A stretch of DNA of 14,311 nt from JAEUMW01 sp039807745 (lineage in GTDB: Bacteria; Pseudomonadota; Gammaproteobacteria; Burkholderiales; JAEUMW01): NCBI GenBank assembly GCA_039807745.1, contig JBDHRV010000090.1, positions 1 through 14,311 of the forward strand, in the 5' to 3' direction. Below, in pieces: positions 1 through 5,351 of this stretch. Under the pieces are notes generated by a model. The model saw nothing but the letters and a program-made list of their open reading frames with translations, searched no databases and was not told the origin of the DNA. The position numbers were made by a program, and so were the translations under genes. The stretch's first letter is position 1, and every line of letters begins with the position of its first letter.

Positions 1-1
1 G

Positions 2-73
2 ATCACCTCGATCGAACGTGGCGAGTTCATTTCCGGTGAAGAACTCCTGGAACGTCTGCGTCGCTTCGGGTGA
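2..73 (+). CDS. C-terminal end of an antitoxin (partial, cut by window edge)
   Basis: An open frame runs from the left edge to a TGA at 71-73 and encodes 23 residues ending in a charged helix (motif GEELLERLRRFG). The TGA overlaps the GTG start of the toxin gene that follows by four bases, which is the usual translationally coupled order antitoxin then toxin. Short ribbon-helix-helix antitoxins paired with ParE toxins often end in such a charged tail, so antitoxin is the natural reading. The DNA-binding N-terminus lies outside the window and the exact family cannot be decided. The call rests mainly on position. Confidence 0.6.
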   Translation: MTSIERGEFISGEELLERLRRFG

Positions 74-384
74 GCGAAGCGCTACGCATCCGAATCTCCC
101 CGCGGGACCTCGCGCAAATCGAGGAGGCGGCCGATTGGTGGGTGAAGAACCGTCCGGCTGCTCCTGGCGCCATACGACATGACGTCGCCGAAATGCTCGC
201 TATTCTTGTGCTCCAGCCTGGCGTAGGTATGCCGACCCGACGCGGCCGCGTCAAAGGGCTACTCCGCGTAACCTTAGAGCGAGTTCGTTACTACCTTTAC
301 TACCGAGTCGCAGACGGTGCTCTGGAGGTTCTTGCCTTCTGGCACATGAGTCGCGGCCGAGCTCCACGCATTCAAGTGCAATGA
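70..384 (+). CDS. RelE/ParE-superfamily toxin of a type II toxin-antitoxin pair
   Basis: This encodes 104 residues with the ParE/RelE layout. An N-terminal helix (motif DLAQIEEAADWW, about residues 13-24) is followed by a helix with the typical N-R-P-A-A-P turn, then a glycine-rich hairpin (RRGRVKGLLRVTL) leading into the strand RYYLYYRV, and a final strand with the terminal-type motif FWHMSRGRAP. ParE members poison gyrase and RelE members cleave mRNA on the ribosome; the sequence alone does not say which applies here. The start is GTG at 70, overlapping the antitoxin stop by four bases. An integron attC site begins just after the stop codon, so the pair is the cargo of a gene cassette. Such pairs are known to stabilise cassette arrays. 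Confidence 0.85.
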   Translation: MSEALRIRISPRDLAQIEEAADWWVKNRPAAPGAIRHDVAEMLAILVLQPGVGMPTRRGRVKGLLRVTLERVRYYLYYRVADGALEVLAFWHMSRGRAPRIQVQ

Positions 385-385
385 C

Positions 386-466
386 GCCGAACCAGGCCTT
401 GCACCGGACGCTTCACCAGCGGCGCTTTGCTTGCTGGGTTCGCGCTGGTGAAGGCAGACGTTAGAT
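386..466 (+). repeat. integron attC recombination site 1 (after the ParE cassette)
   Basis: The right end is GTTAGAT at 460-466, matching the R' consensus GTTRRRY. The left end GCCGAAC at 386-392 is a near match to R'' (RYYYAAC). Inside, CCTTGCACC near the left pairs with GGTGAAGG near the right except for one unpaired G, the hallmark of L''/L' in attC. Recombination would occur between G460 and T461. An additional longer inverted repeat (CTTCACCAGCG with CGCTGGTGAAG) can form inside the same site. Confidence 0.8.
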
Positions 467-470
467 TGCC

Positions 471-968
471 ATGGAAGTTCTGGTTCGCCCATTCGTGCAG
501 AGCGATTGGCCAACATTGTGGCCAATGCTTCGCGCCACCTTTGCGAAAGGCGACACGTACACGTTCTCGCCGAACGCAACCGAACAGGAAATCTCGGACG
601 CTTGGGTAAAAGCTCCAAAAGCCACGTTTGTTGCCTGCGATCGGTCTGGGCAAATCCTTGGCACCTACTATATAAAGGCAAACCAGTCGGGTCACGGCAA
701 CCATGTGAGCAACTGTGGCTTCGTGGTCTCGGAGTTGGCGCGTGGCCATGGCGTCGCATCCATCATGTGCCAGCACGCGCAGTCCACAGCAGTAAAGCTG
801 GGATTCCTGGCCATGCAGTTCAACTTCGTAGTCTCCACAAATTCTGGAGCCGTTCGGCTGTGGCAAAAGTTGGGCTTCGACATTGTGGGCACCCTTCCAC
901 AGGCCTTTCGTCATCCTCAACATGGCCTCGTCGATGCGTACGTGATGTATAAGTGGCTGGCAGTCTAA
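471..968 (+). CDS. GNAT-family N-acetyltransferase (integron cassette)
   Basis: This 165-residue protein has the GNAT fold. The acetyl-CoA pyrophosphate-binding loop is RGHGVA at residues 91-96, after the beta strand NCGFVVSEL. The C-terminal motif NSGAVRLWQKLGF at 124-136 is the classic helix-strand ending of the acetyl-CoA site. The N-terminus (VRPFVQSDWPTL) is the usual first strand and helix. It would transfer an acetyl group to an amine; the substrate is unknown, and nothing here specifically indicates antibiotic inactivation. The ATG lies only 10 bases after the attC 1 crossover point and has no clear Shine-Dalgarno sequence. The TAA stop (966-968) lies inside the R'' end of the next attC, so gene and site are fused very tightly, as in compact cassettes. 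Expression may depend on an upstream integron promoter. Confidence 0.88.
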   Translation: MEVLVRPFVQSDWPTLWPMLRATFAKGDTYTFSPNATEQEISDAWVKAPKATFVACDRSGQILGTYYIKANQSGHGNHVSNCGFVVSELARGHGVASIMCQHAQSTAVKLGFLAMQFNFVVSTNSGAVRLWQKLGFDIVGTLPQAFRHPQHGLVDAYVMYKWLAV

Positions 969-1033
969 CTATTCGGTCAACCGGACGCTCACCCGCTACC
1001 CGGGTTCACGCCGGTTACCTCAAGCGTTTAGAC
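963..1033 (+). repeat. integron attC recombination site 2 (after the acetyltransferase cassette)
   Basis: The outer ends GTCTAAC (963-969) and GTTTAGAC (1026-1033) are inverted with one extra base. The inner pair GTCAACCGG and CCGGTTAC is complementary except for one unpaired C in the left arm, which becomes the extrahelical G of the folded bottom strand. The R'' end also matches the first bases of its own cassette (TTAGAT at 461-466), as expected for a cassette that once circularised. Confidence 0.85.
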
Positions 1034-1055
1034 GCCGCAGCCAACGATGGGCACG

Positions 1056-1352
1056 TCACCGTTGTCGCCAGTATCCAGGCATTCGGCGCTGGTGTCCGAC
1101 AGCGAGCACCGTTGCGACTTCACGCTCGAGCACGTAGTGCACGGTGTAGGGGAAGTGGCGCAAGTGGTAGTGCCGCACTTCGTCTTCGTCAGGCGGCCAC
1201 ATGTCCGCGTGCTCACCGAGCGCGTCAATCGCTTCGAGCGCTTCACTGCGAAAGGCATGCGCTGCAAGCGGGCTTCGCTCGAAGTACCAAAGAAACGCCT
1301 CGCGAATCTCTGCCTCGGCCGGAGGCAGAACGTCAATCGCAAAGCGCGTCAC
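1056..1352 (-). CDS. RelE/ParE-family toxin, encoded against the cassette array
   Basis: This encodes 98 residues with the ParE pattern: the opening strand RFAIDVLPPAEAEI, helix EAFLWYFERSPLAAHAF, strand region VRHYHLRHFPYTVHYVLE, and a terminal VLAVGHQRRMPGYWRQR that matches the H-x-R-x-P-x-Y-W ending of plasmid-stabilisation ParE toxins. Its ATG overlaps the stop of the antitoxin gene upstream by four bases (1349-1352), so the two are translationally coupled. The gene lies wholly between attC sites 2 and 3 but reads opposite to the array, which implies its own promoter. Its target (gyrase in characterised ParE proteins) is inferred from family only. Confidence 0.88.
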   Translation of the reverse strand: MTRFAIDVLPPAEAEIREAFLWYFERSPLAAHAFRSEALEAIDALGEHADMWPPDEDEVRHYHLRHFPYTVHYVLEREVATVLAVGHQRRMPGYWRQR

Positions 1353-1573
1353 AGCGCGCTCAGTCGTGCTCGCGCTTCAGCCCAAGGCACCGCTTTCAGA
1401 GTTCCTTCTCGGAGTGCCTGCTTACGCAGCCGAAGCTCTTTGCGCCAAGCTTCAGAGATCGCGGCGTCCGTACTTCCTTCCAGGCTGTCAAGCAGTGCCA
1501 CCACAAGGGCAGAGCGTTCGTCCTCCGGAAGGTCCAAGGCGTCAGCCAACAGTTGGTCCACACGCGCATTCAT
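1349..1573 (-). CDS. addiction-module antitoxin partner of the ParE-like toxin
   Basis: This 74-residue protein matches the 'addiction module component' antitoxin family (the PF09720/TIGR02574 type). It has an early motif LPEDERSALVVALLDSLEG at about residues 15-33, then a helix with EAWRKELRLRKQALREGTLKAVPW that carries the typical W..E...R......G pattern. It precedes and overlaps the toxin gene by four bases. The ATG at 1573 is the only reasonable start; a purine-rich AGGAG lies about 12 bases upstream. A perfect 15-bp inverted repeat sits 27-41 bases upstream of the start and could be the autoregulatory operator. It would bind and neutralise the toxin in the cytoplasm. Confidence 0.85.
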   Translation of the reverse strand: MNARVDQLLADALDLPEDERSALVVALLDSLEGSTDAAISEAWRKELRLRKQALREGTLKAVPWAEARARLSAL

Positions 1574-1599
1574 GCTGCGCAGTCTACTCCTCGCTGCAT

Positions 1600-1614
1600 C
1601 GACCTGCCAGGTCG
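1600..1614. promoter_or_regulatory. inverted repeat upstream of the toxin-antitoxin pair, possible operator
   Basis: Positions 1600-1614 read CGACCT-GCC-AGGTCG, a perfect 6-bp inverted repeat with a 3-bp centre. It is placed where an antitoxin or its complex with toxin would bind to repress the leftward pair. No convincing -10 or -35 boxes were found beside it. The role is inferred from position and symmetry only. Confidence 0.35.
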
Positions 1615-1692
1615 CGGGCGCAGGATCCGGAACTCGAGACCGTCACCTGGCCAAACGGTGCCGACCTCGCGCCCGAGTTTCTCTACCAAGCT

Positions 1693-1755
1693 GCCCAACG
1701 AGGCATTCCAGCGGACGCGCCACAAGCCGCGCGTCGCTGAACTCCGACGTTGGGC
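1693..1755 (+). repeat. integron attC recombination site 3 (best-formed site)
   Basis: The site is 63 bp long with perfectly complementary outer ends: GCCCAAC at 1693-1699 and GTTGGGC at 1749-1755, both matching the RYYYAAC / GTTRRRY consensus. Inside, TTCCAGC pairs with GCTGAA leaving one base unpaired, and a central hairpin is formed by GACGCGC and GCGCGTC around an 8-base loop. This closely resembles classical attC sites, and crossover would be between G1749 and T1750. Its orientation agrees with the other three sites. Confidence 0.93.
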
Positions 1756-1800
1756 CGCACGGCCCTGGGCCTGCGGGCCATCTTCGTTGGAGAATGGATC

Positions 1801-2202
1801 ATGCTGAAGACCTACCGGGGAAGCTGCCATTGCGGCGCCGTCACGTTCGAGGCCGATCTCGACCTGACACAGAGTACCTATCGCTGTAATTGCTCCATCT
1901 GCAGGCGGACACGCTTCTGGCCCGCCATCGCAAAGGCTGACGGCTTCCGGTTGCTGACGGGGGAATCAGAGCTGACGCAGTACCTGTTCAACACGAAGAA
2001 GAACCACCACTATTTCTGCAAGCACTGTGGCGTCCGCGCGTTCGGGCTGGGAACGGAAACTCCCATGGGCAAGATGTACGGGGTCAACGTCATGTGCATC
2101 GAGGATGTTTCCGACGAGGACCTCGCGAAACTGCAAATCACGTACGTCGATGGTCGCAATGACCGGTGGCAAAGCGCGCCCGAGTTCTTCGTCCATCTTT
2201 GA
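1801..2202 (+). CDS. GFA-family (CENP-V/GFA domain) zinc-binding protein, integron cassette
   Basis: This 133-residue protein has the seven-cysteine pattern of the GFA family (named after glutathione-dependent formaldehyde-activating enzyme). The cysteines are C9 and C11 in SCHCGAV, C29, C31 and C34 in CNCSIC, and C73 and C76 in CKHCG. In characterised members these hold structural and glutathione-linked zinc. The start at 1801 was chosen over an in-frame upstream start because GGAGAATGG lies just before it and the SCHCG motif then falls at the usual distance from the N-terminus. The gene is the only cargo between attC 3 and attC 4. Many cassette-borne GFA proteins have no known reaction, and formaldehyde activation should not be assumed despite the nearby C1-type genes. 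Confidence 0.88.
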   Translation: MLKTYRGSCHCGAVTFEADLDLTQSTYRCNCSICRRTRFWPAIAKADGFRLLTGESELTQYLFNTKKNHHYFCKHCGVRAFGLGTETPMGKMYGVNVMCIEDVSDEDLAKLQITYVDGRNDRWQSAPEFFVHL

Positions 2203-2218
2203 GGTACGGGGAACTGAC

Positions 2219-2298
2219 GCCCGACCATGCTTTGCACCGGACGCTGTGCTGCGACGCTTCGCGTGCTGGTTTCGCGCCGGTGAAGGCGCACGATTGCA
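2219..2298 (+). repeat. integron attC recombination site 4 (degenerate right end)
   Basis: The left end GCCCGAC at 2219-2225 is one base off the R'' consensus and matches the TTGGGC that opens its own cassette at 1750. The inner pair CTTTGCACCGG and CCGGTGAAGG is complementary apart from one unpaired G and one G-T pair. The right end (GATTGCA, from 2292) departs from GTTRRRY, so this site may recombine poorly. The site closely resembles attC 1. Confidence 0.72.
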
Positions 2299-2345
2299 CG
2301 CACCGGGTTTAGCCGATACGCTGGACGATGAATGCGAGTGGCAAC

Positions 2346-2795
2346 ATGGCTATTGCGTGGGACTCTCTGCCACTGCGGCTTCAGCCGAACACGGATTTGC
2401 GCCGGGCGTTGGAAGGTAGTCTGGATCCGCATCATCACCGCGCCGCTTTCGTGATCGCTGGAATCGGCAGCCTCCGTCAAGCTCGATTGCGGTTCGCGGG
2501 GAAGGCTCAGGCGGAAGCTCTGGATGGCAACCTCGAGATCCTGACACTCGCGGGCTCCATATCGAGTGGCGGCGCACATCTGCACATGAGCGTGGCCGAC
2601 GAGAAAGGCCGGGTGACGGGGGGTCACGTCTCCTATGATTGCCTGGTGCGTACGACCGCCGAAGTGCTTCTGCTACTGCTCCCGGAATGGTCGTTCAGTC
2701 GGGAACGAGATTCGAGCACCGGCTTCGACGAGCTTATTATTCGCGAGCGATCGTGGGAGGAACCGCAGTGTCCCGAGACGAGGCAGCAGTCTTAG
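2346..2795 (+). CDS. PCC/DUF296 domain protein (AHL-like, single domain)
   Basis: This 149-residue protein is almost entirely one PCC (DUF296) domain: LRRALEGSL helix, AAFVIAGIGSLRQARLRFAG at 33-52, LDGNLEILTLAGSIS at 59-73, HLHMSVADEKGRVTGGHV at 78-95, then CLVRTTAEVLLLLLPEW and a GFDELIIR end. In plants this domain is joined to AT-hook motifs and trimerises. Bacterial copies are single-domain and mostly uncharacterised; His78, His80 and His94 resemble the three-histidine metal site seen in some members. ATG 2346 is preferred because the alignable domain begins soon after it, but an in-frame ATG at 2328 is possible. It starts about 50 bases after the attC 4 crossover, like a cassette gene, yet no attC follows it. 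Confidence 0.85.
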   Translation: MAIAWDSLPLRLQPNTDLRRALEGSLDPHHHRAAFVIAGIGSLRQARLRFAGKAQAEALDGNLEILTLAGSISSGGAHLHMSVADEKGRVTGGHVSYDCLVRTTAEVLLLLLPEWSFSRERDSSTGFDELIIRERSWEEPQCPETRQQS

Positions 2796-3057
2796 AATCG
2801 GCAGTTCCGATCCTTCCTTCCTGTTGCCGATCCTTCGGAAGCGCTCGCCTGCTACGAGGAAGTTCTCGCTTTCCTTCGGTTAAGGCAATCGACCCCTGAA
2901 GCCTCCTCACCCCGCCACGCGTGCGGGGCGTCCAGCACCCGCTTTCCCGGAAGCGCTTGAGGAACTTCCCTCGCGAAGATGCGACAATTATCCGTTGCGG
3001 AGGATGGCAGGAACTCACGTCTTCACGACCCACTCGTTCACTCCTTCATGTTCTCGC
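2796..3057. other. 262-bp non-coding junction between cassette array and metabolic operon
   Basis: No gene or convincing attC was found here. It contains a GC hairpin (CCCCGC, 7-base loop, GCGGGG at 2910-2928) without a following T-run, and a repeated GGAAGCGCT (about 2838 and 2950). The promoter of the amidase operon should lie here, but no clear -35/-10 pair can be named. Confidence 0.5.
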
Positions 3058-4374
3058 ATGAACCCCCTCTTTCGCCTGAGCCTGGTCGAGGCCGCCAGCA
3101 AGATCGCCGCGGGAGAGATCACGAGCGCCGAGCTCACGCGCAGTTGCCTCGCACGCATCGCGCAGCTGGAGGACGAGGTCGCAGCGTTTGCGTGGTTCGA
3201 CGGCGCGCGGGCGATGGGCTGCGCGGAGGCGGCCGATGCGAGACAGCGCGCGGGTCAAGCGGTCGGCCCGCTGCACGGGTTGCCGATCGGCGTGAAGGAC
3301 ATCATGCCCACGCGCGGCATCCGCACCGAGCGGGGTTCGGCGATCTTCCGCGGCGAGGTCCCCACGGCATCCGCCGACGTGGTCGAGAAGCTCGAACGCG
3401 CCGGCGCCTTCGTTCTCGGCAAGACCGTGACCGCCGAGTTCGCGTTTCTCACGCCTGGCAAGACGCGCAATCCCTGGAGTGCGCTGCACACGCCGGGCGG
3501 GTCGTCGAGCGGATCGGCCGCGGCGGTCGCGGCGGGGTTCTGCCCCGGCGCGCTGGGCACGCAGACCAACGGCTCCGTGATCCGACCCGCCGCCTTCTGC
3601 GGGGTGGTGGGCTACAAGCCGACGCAGGGGCTACTCGCTTTCGACGGCGTACATCACTTCAGCCGCACGCTCGATCAGATCGGCGTGTTCGCACGGTCGG
3701 TCGCCGACTGCGCGTGGCTCGTCGCGGCGCTCGCCGACGAACCGGGTGCGATGCCGCCGGCCCCCGCCTCGCTCGACCGCCTGCCGAAGCTCGCCGCGGT
3801 GCGCACGCCGGTGTGGGACCGTGCCAGCGAAGCGCAGCAGGCGCGTTTCGCGGCCGACATCGTGGCACTGCGCGAGGCCGGCGCGCTCGTGTGGGAGACC
3901 GAACTGCCGGCGCGCTTCGACCAGGCGCACACGGCACAGCGGCGCATCATGTATCGCGAGGCAGCGGATGAGTTCGCCGCGCTTGCGCGCACCCGCTGCG
4001 GCGAATTCAGCGCGGGACTGCGCGCTGCGCTCGCGGAAGGCGCGCGGGTGAGCGACGCGGAGCTTGCAGACGCGCTGGGTGTGCGCGATGCGCTTACGCA
4101 GTCGCTCGACCTGTTCTTCGCGGACTTCGACGCGATCATCACGCCGCCTGCGACGGGGGAAGCGCCCTGCGGTATCGAGAGCACCGGCGACCCGGTCTTC
4201 TGCACGATCTGGACGCTCACCCAGGTGCCGGCTCTCAGCATTCCCACCGGCTTCGGTCCATCCGGGCTGCCTCTCGGATTGCAGATCACGGCCGCGCGCG
4301 GTCGCGATGGCGTCGCGCTCACCGTCGCGGCGTGGTGCGAGGCGCGACTGCCCCTGGCCGGCTTTCCGCGTTGA
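3058..4374 (+). CDS. amidase-signature family hydrolase
   Basis: This 438-residue protein has the complete amidase signature. The Ser-cisSer-Lys triad is visible as K80 (GLPIGVKDIM), S149 (TPGGSSSGSAAA) and S173 (GTQTNGSVIRPA). The spacings of 69 and 24 residues equal those recalled for malonamidase E2 (62-131-155). Family members hydrolyse C-N amide bonds of small amides, carbamates or aminoacyl-tRNA. GatA is unlikely because gatB and gatC are absent and the neighbours are a transporter and a dehydrogenase. The ATG at 3058 gives the normal N-terminus (LFRLSLVEAASKIAAGEITS) although no Shine-Dalgarno is seen; an earlier in-frame ATG at 3004 is less likely. The stop overlaps the next start by four bases, so it heads an operon. 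The substrate is unknown; malonamate-like or other small acid amides are a guess. Confidence 0.88.
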   Translation: MNPLFRLSLVEAASKIAAGEITSAELTRSCLARIAQLEDEVAAFAWFDGARAMGCAEAADARQRAGQAVGPLHGLPIGVKDIMPTRGIRTERGSAIFRGEVPTASADVVEKLERAGAFVLGKTVTAEFAFLTPGKTRNPWSALHTPGGSSSGSAAAVAAGFCPGALGTQTNGSVIRPAAFCGVVGYKPTQGLLAFDGVHHFSRTLDQIGVFARSVADCAWLVAALADEPGAMPPAPASLDRLPKLAAVRTPVWDRASEAQQARFAADIVALREAGALVWETELPARFDQAHTAQRRIMYREAADEFAALARTRCGEFSAGLRAALAEGARVSDAELADALGVRDALTQSLDLFFADFDAIITPPATGEAPCGIESTGDPVFCTIWTLTQVPALSIPTGFGPSGLPLGLQITAARGRDGVALTVAAWCEARLPLAGFPR

Positions 4375-5333
4375 GCTATTTCGCGCGTCTCTTCGACCTG
4401 ATGGTGCAGGTCATGCTGCCGCTCGGCCTGCTGGTCGCGGCGGGCGGCGTGTGGCCGGTGATCTTCAAGGACGTGCACGTCCAGGCGGTGCGCAACGAGC
4501 TCAACCGCATCGTGCTCTACCTCTTCTATCCCTGCATCATGTTCGCCGTCGCGGCGACCACCCCGGTCACGTGGAGTCTGCTCACCGTGCCTCTCGTCAA
4601 CGGCATCGGCGTGCTGCTGTCGGGAGTCGTCCTCTACTGGCTCCTGTACCGCTCGGCTCTGTGCCGCGACCTGTCCGACCGCACGCGCGCCATCCTGATG
4701 CTGGGCGGCATGTTCGGCAACACCTTCAACGTCGGCGTGCCGGTGCTGCTGTTCTTCTACGGGCCGCAGGCGCCGCGCTATGCGGTCTTCAACGACATGC
4801 TGATGTCGGTGCCGCTCATCTGGAGTCTCGGCGTGTGGATCTGCACGCGCCTGGGCTCCCACCGCAAGGAGACCGACCAGCCCTCCGTATGGCGCATCAT
4901 GGTCACGATGCCGCCGCTCTGGGCCTTCGTGCTGGGCGTGGCCTATCAGCAGCTCGGCATTCAGTATCCGCCGATCATCACCGCCACGAGCTTCATCGGG
5001 CAGGCGACCATTCCCGCCATCCTCTTCGTGCTGGGCATGACCATTCCGTGGCGCGATCTCACCCCGCGCCGCGAGATCCTGGCCGTCTCCGCGGTGAAGC
5101 TGATGGTCGCGCCGCTTCTCACCTGGGCCGTGGCGCAGGCGCTCTTCGCACCGCTCGGCGAGGCGCAGTACGCGGCGGTGATCGAAGCCGCCACGCCCGC
5201 CTTCGTGACGCTGCTGGTGCTGGCGAGCCGCTTCCATCTGGACTCCGCGTCCGCGGCGCTGCTGATCGGCTGGAGCACCATCCTGTTCTGGGTTACGCTC
5301 CCGCTGCTGATGGCGGCGGGGGTGGTCCGTTAA
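4371..5333 (+). CDS. AEC-family transporter (auxin efflux carrier/MdcF type)
   Basis: This is a membrane protein of about 320 residues with roughly ten hydrophobic segments in the 5+5 arrangement of the AEC family. The N-terminal helix LPLGLLVAAGGVWPVIF is followed by the conserved ELNRIVLYLFYPCIMFA segment. Later come the central GGMFGNTFNVGVPVLLFFYG, with the Asn/Gly motif of the substrate helix, and the helix break of the second half in FIGQATIPAILFVLGM. It sits in the inner membrane; known bacterial members move organic acids such as malonate or malate. The start is taken as TTG 4371, overlapping the amidase stop (TTGA), with ATG 4401 as an alternative. Co-expression with the amidase and the reductase suggests uptake of the amidase substrate or export of a product. 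Confidence 0.87.
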   Translation: MSYFARLFDLMVQVMLPLGLLVAAGGVWPVIFKDVHVQAVRNELNRIVLYLFYPCIMFAVAATTPVTWSLLTVPLVNGIGVLLSGVVLYWLLYRSALCRDLSDRTRAILMLGGMFGNTFNVGVPVLLFFYGPQAPRYAVFNDMLMSVPLIWSLGVWICTRLGSHRKETDQPSVWRIMVTMPPLWAFVLGVAYQQLGIQYPPIITATSFIGQATIPAILFVLGMTIPWRDLTPRREILAVSAVKLMVAPLLTWAVAQALFAPLGEAQYAAVIEAATPAFVTLLVLASRFHLDSASAALLIGWSTILFWVTLPLLMAAGVVR

Positions 5334-5351
5334 CCAGGCTGGAGAGACAGG

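Noticed and set aside
274..923. Minus-strand ORFs opposite the ParE toxin and the acetyltransferase
   Set aside because: No family resemblance. They cross attC site 1, and the + strand reading has clear ParE and GNAT motifs.
953..1889. Long + strand ORFs through the reversed toxin-antitoxin cassette (284, 280 and 179 codons)
   Set aside because: They run through attC sites 2 and 3 and are low-complexity. The minus-strand toxin and antitoxin match known families.
1801..2202. GFA cassette as part of a formaldehyde-oxidation pathway linked to the serine-cycle genes
   Set aside because: It is cassette cargo separated from the metabolic genes by an attC site and another gene, and most GFA-fold proteins do not have that activity. 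Proximity is probably coincidence.
2878..2885. GGTTAAGGC as the R' end of a fifth attC after the PCC gene
   Set aside because: It does not fit GTTRRRY, and no matching R'' or L''/L' arms were found upstream.
2910..2928. GC hairpin CCCCGC/GCGGGG as a rho-independent terminator at the array end
   Set aside because: No T-run follows on either side, so it is mentioned only as a structure.
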